Positions 11,871 to 23,900 of a DNA stretch of 64,000 nt are shown here, piece after piece. This DNA is from Ptiloglossa arizonensis (lineage: Eukaryota; Arthropoda; Insecta; Hymenoptera; Colletidae). The number at the start of each line of letters is the position of its first letter. Position 1 is the first letter of the stretch. The notes under the pieces were generated by a model, which did not search any database, was not told where the DNA came from, and worked only from the letters and a program-made list of their open reading frames with translations. A program made the translations under genes and the position numbers. The stretch is taken from the NCBI RefSeq assembly GCF_051014685.1, contig NC_135055.1:16666001-16730000 (forward strand), read 5' to 3'.

Positions 11871-14019
11871 CCTCGAGAAGAGCAAAATTAAAGATTCCTC
11901 GTCGACAATCGACGTTCTCCGATACGTTTAAAATAATCTTATTCCCCAAGTTCCTTTCTTGCGTCAACAATACGAGAAAATATATATACATATACGACGA
12001 CTCATCGATTGGTCGTTCAATTTTCCCTCCCCTTGTCCCCGTGTGTGTCGTTGGTATTTGTTGGCCGCGGATAGTTACAGGGTTTGTTGCGAGCTGGAAG
12101 TTACCCGATGATGCGTTATCTCGACACGAACCGCGTGATTTTATCCTCGCGTTCGACTTTCAGCTCGGTAATAGCCCCGATCTGACCATCGGTTTCGCGT
12201 TCACCAGATTCGAGATATCACACTCCCTTGGACAGGGTCGCGATCGGATCGGTCATAGTCGGGCCGCGAGATCGACTCGCACGGTCGCGTGTTCAACGTG
12301 CAAACAATGCTTCGTGGCACTCTCGAAGCCAGTTCGTTCTGCTTTCGATTCCTTCTGGCGCAATAACGCGCGCTTACGGGCCTTGAAACCGAACCGTTCG
12401 CGGTCGCGTGTTTGTCAATTAAATCCGTTGCCTCCCGGAATGCGCCATCGTTCGAAAGTAAAATGACGATGGAACTTTCTTTACGCACATCGGTCCGTGG
12501 ATCTCGCAACGGTCATAACTTTCGTGCTCCTCTTCATCCACGACGTTCTCTTTTCCCTCTGTTTCTTCTATTGTAATTATTCTCTCGTCTCTCGTCCGTC
12601 TATACCATTACAGAACGTAATGGCAGATGTGTTTTTTATTTCAGACGGTGTCTACGTGTATGTGTGCGTGTGTGTGTACTTTCTTTTTGTCGGATAATAA
12701 TCGAGGCATTCTCGTTGAAAGTAGTCTAAGTGCCGAAATGAAAAAACTGCTCGAAAATTGTTCTATGCGCCAATTGGAATACCGTGACGTGTAATTTCAG
12801 GCGCAATTTTATTTTTATAGCGATTTATAGCGGTGTGAAATAATTGCGGTATGTCGCACGTTGCTACTGTGCAGAACACCGTATGCGCCAGCTCGAGTCT
12901 TCGAACGGTTTATTTTTACTTCTCGATTGATTTATATCATCTGTTATTGCTGTCTGCGATTTTGGGCTATAATTCAGTTACTTTCCATTCTTTCTCCCCG
13001 ATTAGTACACACAGTCTTCTGTACGAACTAAAACACATTAGATTTACATTAAAGTTATTTTATCCTTAAATAAATCTCCCATGTGCTCTGAATAGAATGA
13101 ATCACTACGTTGCATCGAAATGTCAGCCAAAGTACGAAACAAATTTTCGAAACACCCTATATAAATCATCGTATACTCTTGAAGAAGTCACCAAACGTTC
13201 CAGTGGTATTACATTTAACCGATACCACAATATCAAAAGAGTATAAACAAATGTTAGAATTTAATTCCAGTTCTATAACACAAGGTGCAATAAATTCAAA
13301 ATTACACGATTGACTCGCGTGAAGATGGAATAAAATCGATTCAGAATGATCGATACCGCTCTTACACTTCGCTCTTATCTCGTATAACTATGTTTGGCCT
13401 AACTGGACTCCGGACGAATCTTCGTGGCGCCCACTCGCTCGTCGTTCCAAACGATATGTAACCGTTTCTACGGTGAACCGTTTCAGCTTGTGCACCGCCT
13501 AAAAAAGAGAGGAAAAGAAAAAAAACTAAAACGTTCCACGACGTGGTCCAGGTGTTCGCGGAACCTCCAGCGGCTTTTACGAGCCACGTAAGTCATGGCA
13601 TGACCGTTTTCTTCCAGGATCGCTGACGCGGGCTCCGGCATCATCCCTGGGATCTCTCTCAGCCTCCGGTGGGAAGTATTTGGGTCAGTCTCGAGCTCCG
13701 TGACAAAACGATCGAGCAACCCTGTCTTTTGTACTTCTATCTTTACTTTTACTCGTTCCGCTTCGATGCTTCGAAGTTAAGCTTGCCTTCAAAATATTGT
13801 CTCAACCCTCGAACCGTATCGCGAGTTCTTGCGCGGAGAAATGGTGTAGAGGGGTTAAACACGATACTCGAGACAAAAGGTAGTAAAAATGATCTATTTT
13901 AATCCGAAGGGGCGGTGCTAATATTTTCAATTCCATAATGGACACTTGCGGAGAACGGTCGAGTACAAAGTTGGGCAGGAGAAAATTGAGTCGAGTGGAA
14001 TAAATTTCAAACAAACTGG
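11871..14019. other. Unique DNA, mixed composition
   Basis: No gene seen; the 141-codon frame at 12041-12466 lies in CpG-rich DNA and overlaps an opposite-strand frame. A GT-rich tract is at 12659-12680. Sequence turns from G/T-rich to C/A-rich near 12850-12950. Confidence 0.5.
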
Positions 14020-14760
14020 AAATAATACACTTTGCACAGTATGTACTTTTCTACTCGACACCTCTAGCGAACGCTTGAGTACACATTTAGAGCAGGTACC
14101 TCGAATCTAGAGGTAGATTTAAATTTGAAACAAATTTAAAATAATTAGTAAGTAATACACATTGTACAGATAAAACTTCTCTATTTGACACCTCTAACGA
14201 ACTCTTAAGTACACATTTAGAGCAGGTACCTCGAATCTAGAGGTAGATTTAAATTTAAAATAAATTTAAAATAATTAGTAAGTAATACACATTCTACAGA
14301 TAAAAGTTCTCTCCTCGACACCTCTAACGAACTCTCGAGTACACATTTAGAGCAGACACCTCGACTCTAGAGACAATTGACCCAAAATAAATTTTAAAAA
14401 TTACTAAATAATACACTTTGTAGAGAAAGAACTCTACTCGATACCTGTAACGAACTCTCGAGTACACATTTAGAGCAGACACCTCGACTCTAGAGACAAT
14501 TGACCCAAAATAAATTTTGAAAAATTACAAAATAATACACTTTGTAGAGAAAGAACTCTACTCGACACCTGTAACGAACTCTCGAGTACACATTTAGAGC
14601 AGACACCTCGACTCTAGAGACAATTGACCCAAAATAAATTTTGAGAAATTACTAAATAATACACTTTGTAGAGAAAGAACTCCACTCGACACCTGTAACG
14701 AACTCTCGAGTATACATTTAGAGCAGATACCTCGAATCTAGATACTTTACGCGAGATAAA
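14020..14760. repeat. Tandem array, 123-130-bp unit, 6 copies
   Basis: The anchor acacatttag is at 14081, 14211, 14341, 14464 and 14588, with a variant at 14712. The first two steps are 130 bases and the last three are 123-124, so the right-hand copies form a later-amplified subfamily. Each unit has cgaactctcgagt and cctcgaNtctaga. Confidence 0.95.
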
Positions 14761-15819
14761 TTTAAACTAAATAACACGCTTCGTACGGTATAGATCGTTT
14801 CGAAGATTGGCGCGTTTTCGAGTCGACATAGTACTCTTTTGTTCTCGGTCCCGGAGCGCGTGAGAAGATGTTTCCTGACACGGTTCCTCCGGCGCGTCGG
14901 TAATTTCGGCGTGTGTATGCTGACGAATTTATGAATGGCGGGATATATTTGAATGTTGCCAAGAGGGACGGGTCGCGTCTAGCCGTTCTCAAGCAGCGAT
15001 GTTTAGGTCGAGAGATTTAGAACTGGACTAGGCCGAGTCGAGCCGGGATGTAAATCATTCCGAGTTCTCTAGCGCCACCCCTATAATCACCGCGAGCCTA
15101 ACTGTGCCGCTTCCTTGACCGGGAATCCTGCACGGAGAAATTTGCGCCGACGAAACCGCTCGAACAATTTCGAGCTTCGACCCATAGACACGTGTGGTCC
15201 TCCGCCAGGACTCGAGTACCATCTTCTTGGCCAACCGATCCTTGATCGATAACTATTTATCGATCTATTCCTACCGAGAGGCTACGTACGTTCTTTTACT
15301 TTTCATTCCTTCCTTACTTCGATCTGAATTTCTCGATCGTTAAAATTGTTGCGTTACAAGTAATGAGGAATATTTTTGTGTTCATTCAACGAACAATATT
15401 GTTGCTAAAATGTTCCTAACTTATAGTGTTTTTTACGTTTGATTGTACATTGGAAGATTTGAGGTACAAAATATCCCGTATGAAATACATGTTCTTGACT
15501 TTATAGTGCAGCGAAAGGACTGTAGGAAATATTTATTTTTTACATATTAATTTTTTTAACAAAGATTTGAAGTTGAAAGTATTGGAAAAAGGTTGGAATA
15601 TTTAATTGCATCTATTAGAATAACTTTTATTGTAAAGGAACAGTTGTGAGAAGAACCGAGCTAGAGTTAAACCGAGTTTTGGTAAAATAAAAATTATGGA
15701 TACGGGAGTCATTTTTTGGGAATAGTACTGTACACACTATTGACGAGGATGTTCTGTCGAGTAAACTAACAAGTGGTAGCATTATTATCGTGAAATTGCA
15801 ATTTGTAGGGCGAGAAGAC
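14761..15819. other. CpG-rich then AT-rich unique DNA
   Basis: No gene seen. Positions 15340-15720 are G/T-rich (15421-15540: 24 G, 12 C), and the next array is C-rich. Confidence 0.5.
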
Positions 15820-16085
15820 TGTCTTATCTTTCATTGTGATCACTCGGAAGTATTCTTTACAGCTTTCTCCAGTAGCTGATTTCGATACAAGAGAAATTGC
15901 AATCTTTTCCACACAGAATGGTTAAAATTCCCAGTTTGTACTGTCCAAGACTGATCAATGTCCCACTCTAATTACTCAGAAGCATTCTTTACAGCTTCCT
16001 CCAATAGCTACACTTCGATACCAAAGAAATTGCAACCTTTTCCAAACAGAACGATTAAAATTCTCCTTTACCAACGTTTTCAAAC
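15820..16085. repeat. 132-bp tandem duplication
   Basis: Two copies share tattctttacagctt, cgatac, gaaattgcaa and cttttccaNacagaa, with ttacagc at 15857 and 15989. A hand count of 15961-16080 gives 10 G and 34 C. Confidence 0.85.
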
Positions 16086-17094
16086 ACAAAAGTTGAAAAT
16101 AATTGATTAAGAAACCTGTTGGTTTTGTCAAAAAGTAAAATTTCAAACTTTCCTTGGTCGAGGGTGGATTGTGGGGGGAATGGAGAGATTTCGGGGCAAC
16201 AGGTCGTAAAGGTGGACCCAGCAATTGTAGCAAGTTCACCGTATCGTTCGCAGGGTGCGAAGGACGTTGGTAAAAGGGCGAAAGGAGGGCTACGGTACCA
16301 GGTTAGCCAAATTACAGCTTCCATGTCAGGCGGGGTGATTGATGCCTCTGCATCCAGAAACCGCCGCGGTGTTTTCCAGGAAATTAAATAGAGGCGGAAG
16401 ATCAGAAGTTGCCCGAAGGAATACAACGATGGGGACCATTCGAGGCCCAGAATGTTAGAAATTCGAGGTCGGTCGGGTTTTAGCGCGTCTTTAACGCAAA
16501 GTGATTACCGATGATTCTGGGGGCTATTAGGTATGCGCAAACAGGGCGCTAATGGCCACGTTTTAACCTTGCACGGATAGTGAAGTAAATCTTCGAGGCT
16601 GACAGATTTTACGGCGGCAGTTTGCGTCGAACGGAGGGCCACGTCATTTTCAGAAAGAATAATCTTTGGAGCAAGGTCGGTGGGTGTGCGATACGCTAGC
16701 GAAAATCTTGGAACGAGTTTAAACAGGCCGGTTGAGCTGGAACGATGGAATTTTTTTTTTATAGCCCTCATTGTTGGAAAAGTCTCGTCCAGCTACGAAT
16801 TTTAACAAACCACCGATCTCTGTCTAGGTAAAATATAGCAATCGAACCAGCAAACTGATCGAGTTTTTCCCCCGTGGCACGGACGCGTACAGTGTTATAA
16901 ATAATTTATTAATCCGTTGGATTTTTTCAAACTTATTTATAGACTTTTGTTAATTTTTAATTGTTCCTATTGTCCGAAGAATTTTCCTGGTTTTCAATCC
17001 ACGGATCCTTACGGACAATCTTACTTTTTCGCGTAATACACCATTTTAATTAAGGTTATTTTTCACTCGAACGAGGCGCGATAAATGCTGGAAT
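16086..17094. other. Unique DNA, no gene seen
   Basis: Overlapping 90-123-codon frames on both strands at 16055-16426 share no recognised motif and are mutual shadows. No RNA gene is visible. Confidence 0.5.
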
Positions 17095-17490
17095 TCAGTT
17101 ATCCGGGTTTTAATCATTCGTATCGATAACCTTTTCTTTTTCTACGCCCCTAAATTAACGAATACACAGGTTTTACTACCCACCTCTTTAACAGGAACAA
17201 TTTTTTCGCTCAACAGACACTCCATGAGTTCACTTATCCGGGATGCTACTTTTTTCCTCGATAGACGCTTCGCGAAGCGTACTTCAGTTATCCGGGCGGC
17301 TACTTTCCCCCCAATAGACACTCCACGAACGCACACCTCAGTTATCCGGGTAGCAATTATTTCAATTGCCCGTTAGATCTCCCTATTCCCCCCCTACTTA
17401 AAAAATCTTCCGATCTTTATTGCTGACCTCCTTCGAGGGGGCTACTTTTTCGCGTAATAGACACACCACGAATGCAGAGGCGAGCTGAGC
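17095..17490. repeat. Short tandem array, about 54-bp unit
   Basis: The word gttatccggg or cttatccggg occurs at 17097, 17232, 17287 and 17341; the last three are 54-55 bases apart. Units also share aatagacactcca and ctacttt. A degraded copy ends near 17480. Confidence 0.75.
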
Positions 17491-18779
17491 GAAGATTCAC
17501 GATCGTCTCTGAAAGTTCTGAAAGTGCATCGCCGGGCCCGGTGCAGTATCGCGGTCCCTGTTGGAGTCGTGATGCAATAAAATAGCGCCACCCACCGGGC
17601 CCGTCGCTATCTACCGAGGATCTCCGTAATGCCTCACTTCGGCCAGATCCTCGGCTGGCTTGCACGGTACCCTGAAAAGAAGAGGGCCCCGGCGGAGGGC
17701 AAGGGTGCATAATGAACTCGTTAATTAACTATCAGGAAGCTGGATCGAATCTGATAACGATCCCTGCCACACGACGCGCCTTTCTCTGTCCCTGCTGGGA
17801 CACCAGCCGCGTGTACCTTCGTCCTAAAGGATCTGTCCTACCGCGACGACGTTGGCCAGATGTTGGTCCTTTAAAATAACTTTCTTGGCCTATCCACAGG
17901 CGCCACGTTTCTATCCCCGAGCTGGAAAAAATCTCGTTATTCGTTCATCGATTTCGAATCGATCGCGGTAAATTTTTATTTCCCTCCTCTCTCGATCGAC
18001 AAACAACCGTTCGCACTGGAAACTCGAGTACGCGTCGATTTTATCGTGTATCGTGTACCGGGCAGAAGTTCCGATGAAAAATGCAAGAGCCCCATATGTT
18101 ATTTTCCAGTTAATTGAAATAAAGAAAATGTTCCTCTTCGCGAATAAATTTCCATTAAGCGTTTCTTATCTTCAACACGCTCGAGTCGCGCCCGTAAAAG
18201 GTGACAACGGTTAACTATCGATCGCGACTTATAGTAACGAGATAAACACGCAAATGGGTCGGTTATCCGGCGAACGTAACGAACGTGGAAAGAAAAACGG
18301 CGAGCAATGTCGGTGAACTACTTTTTCTGCATAGAAAACTCGTAGAAGGTTCGTTTCGTGCGAATTAATGGAATTGCTGTATTTCAACTAACGCTGGGTA
18401 ATGTGTGAGCGATGCTAATACGTGAGCGTAGAATTTATTCGGACTTTCCACAACGGGAACACAATAATAATTCTTCGACGTTTCATCTCGTTGTTCAAAT
18501 ACTTCCCAGGAAACGTCCATTTAACCCAAAGACACTCGACCTTCAATTATTCTTTCGTTCGATACACTTTTGGCTAAAGAATTGGCTAACTTTCCTCAAT
18601 TTTTCAATTACAACTTTCCAATACAACGACCAAAGGAAATACAGAAGCACCGCGATACAGTTGCATCCATTTCGATAGCTTCGCTAAGAGAAATTCTGTG
18701 AATTGTAAACACACAACGGGTCAAGAAGGACCCTCAGAGGTACCTCGGTTAACCTACTTACGAAAACGTATCAACAACG
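17491..18779. other. Unique DNA, CpG-rich then AT-rich
   Basis: No gene seen. A minus-strand frame of 97 codons at 17417-17710 is Gly/Ser/Pro-rich and unrecognised. A GGGTC-N6-GACCC hairpin sits near the right edge. Confidence 0.5.
18718..18733. repeat. GGGTC-N6-GACCC copy 3
   Basis: Perfect five-base arms around the loop aagaag. The A-rich loop ending in G resembles copies 1 and 4, suggesting a shared origin or shared recognition. Confidence 0.55.
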
Positions 18780-19429
18780 ACTCGAAGCGCCGAGAGGTGA
18801 GAAATTTTTTGCTCGATTTCCCGCGGGAACGGATTTTCGAAAAGCAATTAACGTCGTCGGCGAGGTAATCGATAATCGATCGATCCAGCGATCGATTGCC
18901 CGCGACACAATCGCGTCGAAGATTGCGCTTGGCCATGCGGCCGATGCAGAAATACTCCGGCCAATTAGATCGCTAGCCGAGGGCCCCGGGGGCCCCCCGA
19001 GCGATAATACCCGATGACAGCCGCTCACCGTCGGGAGATATCGGTTTGGCAAACACGGCGTGGACAACGGCGGCCGCGCGGAAACTCTGAAAAAAAAGCG
19101 GTAATTAGCGGCTGCACTTAATTACCGCGTTGCTCATGCAAACGACTCTACTACACGATCGTTGACCGCGCGCGGTCGTGTTTCGTGACGAGATGTACGT
19201 GCACGATAGGAGGGCGGCCGACCGATTGGGCAATTACAGCCAACCGACTCTTATTTCGCTTCGCCTTGGATCGGTCACCGAAATCTCGCAAGATTTCACG
19301 TGAACGCGACCTCGAGACACGTCCACGCGGACACGTATATATACGGTTTTAATTCTTTGGGGGCGGTTTAATTCTTGACGCATTCTACACTGGGTTAAGA
19401 ACTTGTTCATCATTTTACCTAGGAGGAAT
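18780..19429. promoter_or_regulatory. Candidate non-coding regulatory block
   Basis: CpG-rich DNA with clustered atcgat words (18868-18895), the palindrome gggccccgggggcccc near 18980, a perfect 14-bp palindrome gaccgcgcgcggtc at 19164-19177, and TAATTA inverted repeats at 19098-19128. Such clustering is typical of insect enhancers, but no conservation data are available here and the call is inference. Confidence 0.25.
19098..19128. promoter_or_regulatory. Inverted TAATTA pair
   Basis: GCGGTAATTA and TAATTACCGC are perfect inverted 10-mers with an 11-base spacer. TAATTA is the core site of many homeodomain proteins, so a paired homeodomain site or a cruciform is possible. Confidence 0.35.
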
Positions 19430-19760
19430 TAAAATAAATTTTTAATTTTTGTAATACCTTGATATGCACGGTGGAATACTTATTCAATTTGAAAAGAATT
19501 GACATTTTCTGTATTAGTGGTAGGTCTGTGAAGGTTGCACGTTGAAGAAGCTTTCAAAGTGGTCTACGATTGTCTTGTCAAATTTGTAGCTTGTGTGAAC
19601 AATGTAGGGACATCGTGAGTAGGATCTCTTTTAATGCCTAGGAGTATTTAATTTGAAAATAAGTGAGACCTTTTGTATTAGTTATGGGATTAGTTATTGA
19701 TGTGCACGGTGGGGTACTTTTGAAGCTAGAAGAATTATCGGTTGTTGGAAGAGTCATTTC
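19430..19760. repeat. Outlying copy of the 21-kb repeat family
   Basis: Positions 19526-19700 match units of the array that starts at 20995: ggttgcacgttgaa at 19533, then agctttcaaagtggtcta and ctaggagtatttaatttga. A second local repeat, gatgtgcacggtgg or gatatgcacggtgg, occurs about 238 bases apart. Confidence 0.85.
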
Positions 19761-20994
19761 TTTTTCCAAAATGGGGAATATGTAATGTAGTAAAATGTTT
19801 ATACACTTTGAAAAAATCGTGTTCCATTTTCACCAAAAAAAAAAAAACGTACAAGTTACACGGTGAGACTGTTAATATTCCATCTTGCAATTAAATGTTT
19901 AATCTATTTTACAATTTTGGCGATTATTTATCATTTCACACGTTTAGCAACTGTGTCTCGGTTAAAGGTGAGTTTACACCTACCGACACATTTTTTATAG
20001 CGTATTATTATACAGAATGTAAGGTACAGATAAATGTTTCCAATGTCCTATTATATATGGAATCTAACATTTTCCTCCACAGAAGATCACATTAGAACGT
20101 TGTGCAAATGTACAGCTCAATGGCCAAACTGGGTGTTAAAATTTATTTTAAACGTACTAATTCATTATTTGGATTACTTTTATCGGAGAATCGTCCGACC
20201 GAATAATTATTCATCGATTCCCAAATTCGAGAGGACGATGTTTGATCCGCGAAGCTCGATAGATACCAACGCGTACACGTCGCGCGAAATTCATCGGTTC
20301 GGTCCCCGCTCGTTCGGTTCATGTAAACGCGGCACGAGTAAAACTTCCACGACCCTTCGCCCCCGTTTCCTCGTCCATCTTCCGATCGTGTCTAAACACA
20401 CCGTTTGGAAAAGATTTCGAGCCACGTCCACGACTCGGCTCTACACATATATACTTTCTCGGGTGGAATTAATGGAGCGATTTCGATGTCCAAGGACGTT
20501 GTCTGCGCACGAAATCGAAGGAAGAGGTCGATAAATCAAGCGGGGCGCATTTAAAAGCGCATCAAACCCCCCTCCAGCCTACCCCGACCATCACCCCCTC
20601 GCTTCTTGATAGCGCCGCGCATCGTCTCTCGCTACCTCTCGCTCGCACCAGCTGATTGATATGCGTTTAATAACAGAGATCCGGCGCCGCGAGAGACGCT
20701 TCTCTAGGATGTTTATGGGAGCCTTGGAAATAGTGCTACGAAGAGAAGGAGAAAGAAAGGGAGAGATACGAGGATGTGGATCTCGATTAATCGGAGTCCC
20801 TGGAAGCCGGTTGCGGGTGGTTCCCCGCTGCTCCGACCAGCTCTAATAATACGGTTTTATTCGTCGAGGCTTCCGACGCCGGTATCGCGACGCCTCCGGC
20901 GAGCTCCTCCACGTTCCAGGTTCCTCCGCTTCCTAGTCCTGGATATCCCACCACTTTTATGCCTCCGTTTCGCGGAGCCTCGTCCTTATCCACG
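19761..20994. other. Unique block splitting a repeat family
   Basis: This 1.2-kb block separates related repeat copies. It has an A12-13 tract near 19838, CpG-rich DNA from 20200, C-runs at 20567-20605, and an unrecognised 166-codon frame at 20034-20534 that has no motif or splice context I can support. Confidence 0.5.
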
Positions 20995-22330
20995 AGAAGA
21001 ATTAAGACTTTTTGCGTGAGTTATGGGCCGTTAAGGTTGCACGTTGAAAGAAGCTTTCGAAGTGGTCTATGATAGCCTTATCAACTCTGTAGCTTATCTG
21101 AACAATGTTGAAATATCGTGTGTAAGATCTCTTTTAATATCTAGGAGTATTTAATTTGAAAAAAAGTGAGACCTTTTGTATTAGTTATGGGTCTGTGAAG
21201 GTTGCACGTTGAAAAAAGCTTTCAAAGTGGTCTATGATAGCCTTATCAACTCTGTAGCTCGTGTGTACAATGTTGGGACATTGTGTGTAGGATCACTTTT
21301 AATATCTAGGAGTATTTAATTTGAAAAGAAGTGAGATTTTTTATATTAGTGGTGGATCTGTGAAGGTTGCACGTTGAAAGAAGCTTTCAAAGTGGTCTAC
21401 GATAGACCTAGCAACTCTGTGACTCGATTGAACACGTAGGAATATCGTGTACAGGAATTCTCTTAATATGTAACCGTATTTAGTCCAAGGTATTCATACC
21501 CTTGGAAAGAATTAAGACCTTTCGTCTGAGTTATGGTCTGTTAAGTTGCACTTCAGAGATATCAACTCTGGCTCGTCTGAACAATGTAGGAACGTCCTGT
21601 GTAGGGAATCCTCTTATCATCCGAGCGTATTTAATACAAGTCATCCATAATCTTGAAAAGAGTTACGACCCTTTGTCTTAGTTATGGTCCGTTAAGGTTG
21701 CACTTTCGAGACACTGCTATCAATTCCGTAGCTCGGTTAAACAACAAAGGAACATCCTGCATAGAATACCCTCTCAACATCTAAGCGTATTCGATACAAG
21801 GTATCCTTGAAAAGAATCGACACTTTTTGCCCGACTTAAACCCATTAAGGTTGCGCTCCAGAAGAAGCTCTCGAAGTGGTCTACGAGAGGCCCGTCAACT
21901 CTGTAGCTCAGCCTGAACAATGCAGGAATGTTCTGCGAAGGAATTCCTTTCAATATCCAAGCGTCTTTGATACAAGGTATCCGTACCCGTCTAAAGAATT
22001 ACGACTTTTTACCCGAGTTATTAAAACTGCACATTAGGAGAAACACTCCGAGTGGTTCGCAACAGTGCCAGCAGCTCTCCGACTGGCCTGAACAATCTAC
22101 CGTGCAAGAAATCTACCCCACAACTTAATAGACCCGACATTAACCGTACCCTTATAAAGCATCGAGACTCTTTTACCCGACTTATGGTCTCTTCCGTTTA
22201 CACGTCACACGTAACGTTATCAACTCTGTAGTCGGCTCGAACAATGTACCAAGATCCTGTGCAAGCAATCCACCCAACGTCTAACACTACTCGATACAAC
22301 CTCTCCCGAACGAGTTACCGCATCGGTGTT
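20995..22330. repeat. Tandem array, 150-180-bp unit, about 8 copies
   Basis: The ggttgcacgttg anchor is at about 21035, 21199 and 21365, with degraded versions near 21541, 21693, 21847, 22023 and 22197. Left copies are G/T-rich (rows 21181-21240 and 21301-21360: 31 G, 8 C) and right copies C/A-rich (rows 22081-22140 and 22261-22320: 17 G, 42 C), though all belong to one family. Confidence 0.9.
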
Positions 22331-23369
22331 GGTCATCTACCATGAACGAGCAATCGAAACGCAACCAGGCTGGTTAAATAGAGAACGAAGACCCTTTTCG
22401 AAAATAAACCGTTTCCAATTACACCTAACCGATCGATACCGCCGGTCGAATTTTTGACTTCACGTCACGGTTGCGTCCCGTCACCCGTGAAGCGATAAGG
22501 CCGATCGCTTCCATCCGTGGATGACAAGCGAAACTGGAACGTGACTTCGTAATTGGAGAACTTGAACGTGAAACGCACGTCGGTCGACTCTTCCCCGACC
22601 CCGGATGGGGAAAAGTACCTGGAGAACCTTCTAATCGGCCGGCTGGTTCGTTCGCATAGTTATGCAAATTGTATCGCCGCGTGAAAGGCTCCCCGTGCAT
22701 TTTCCTGTTCCCGATATTTCGTAATACGAAAATCCACCAGGCACAAGGAACACGGTGTTTCTAATGGTTTCTTTCTGTCTTTTCTTCTCCTCTTCTTCTT
22801 CGTCTTCTTCTTCTTCCTTTCTTCTTTTTCTTCCGAAAGGAAAGTTTCGTGATTCCATCGGCAGCCGTCACCCCGTGCGCACGTTTATTTTAGTCCTCGA
22901 CGAAACCGAACGTTGTGCATGCAAATCCGCCTAAATGTCTTCGCGGCGCCTGAATGGAAATGAGTTCTTTCGCTGGAAGCCGCGCGCGCAAATATATTAT
23001 TATGCATTCAAGGCGTAATTCGTTGAAAACCGGGAGGAGCGATCATCGACTGGTGACTGCGATCGATGGCCGACCGATCGATCACGCATTCACGCACGAT
23101 CGATGCAATCGACCCTTCTCCCCCTCCCCCATCACCCTCCCACCGTCGTTCTCTTTCGCTCTTTCGTTCTCTCGGGGCGTCCAAGGTGTATTTTTGGCGC
23201 CGACAGGAAACTCTCGATGCAATTTGTGGCCCTGCCGCGTGTTAATTTAACGCGTGGTACTTCACCCTACGCGGTTGTCGATGAACCGGCCACTTACAAT
23301 GAAATTAAACACTATGGTTCGAGTAATGCCAACAATTGGAATCAGCTTGGTACGGAGGGCTCCGTCCGA
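22331..23369. other. Unique CpG-rich DNA with a CTT-rich tract
   Basis: No gene seen. An imperfect CTT/TTC tract spans about 22780-22835; its opposite strand reads as Lys/Glu runs and is not a credible protein. Inverted gttaatttaac sits in a CpG-rich palindrome near 23238-23256. Confidence 0.5.
23110..23144 (-). other. C-run cluster, minus-strand G-quadruplex pattern
   Basis: Five runs of three to five C occur within 35 bases, which satisfies a quadruplex pattern on the minus strand. Confidence 0.55.
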
Positions 23370-23900
23370 GACTGAAAGTAATTTTTATGAGCAAAGAACC
23401 ACTTGTTTTTTCTTCGTACTCTATTCTCTGGGTAAGTTTTGCGTATATCGTTGTGATAATCTAATCAATATTTTGCACACTTATCCTTGAGCTTCGTTAA
23501 ATATTAAATTAGTCTGGATCAAAATTGTAACGTACCTTGGTCTGATCTTGAAAGTAATTTTTGTAGACAAAATCGATGTTAAGTCTTTTTTATATACTGT
23601 TCTTTTTATAGGTGTTGTGAATATTTTCATTTCGTTTTGTACGATGAGTATACATTACAATAACTTAATCAATATTTTGCATACTTATCTTTAGGCTTTG
23701 TTAAACATTCTACGCGGTTAGGTACGTTCCTTGTTGGCTTTAAATTAGTCCGATTAAATATTGTAGCGTATATTGGTCCGGTGAGTTGGGTTCGGGTCAG
23801 GAAGTGATTTTTACGAGCTCAATATTTGACGCTGAAAGTAATTTTGGCAAGTAAAGGCGATGTAAAGTTCTATACATTGAAATTCTTCGATTATCGTAGT
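23370..23900. repeat. Diverged tandem array, about 174-bp unit
   Basis: gaaagtaatttt is at 23375, 23549 and 23834; caatattttgcaYactta occurs at about 23467 and 23671. The third copy is interrupted. Confidence 0.7.

Noticed and set aside
20034..20534. 166-codon + strand frame
   Set aside because: No domain, signal or splice pattern; half lies in CpG-rich DNA where open frames are common on both strands.
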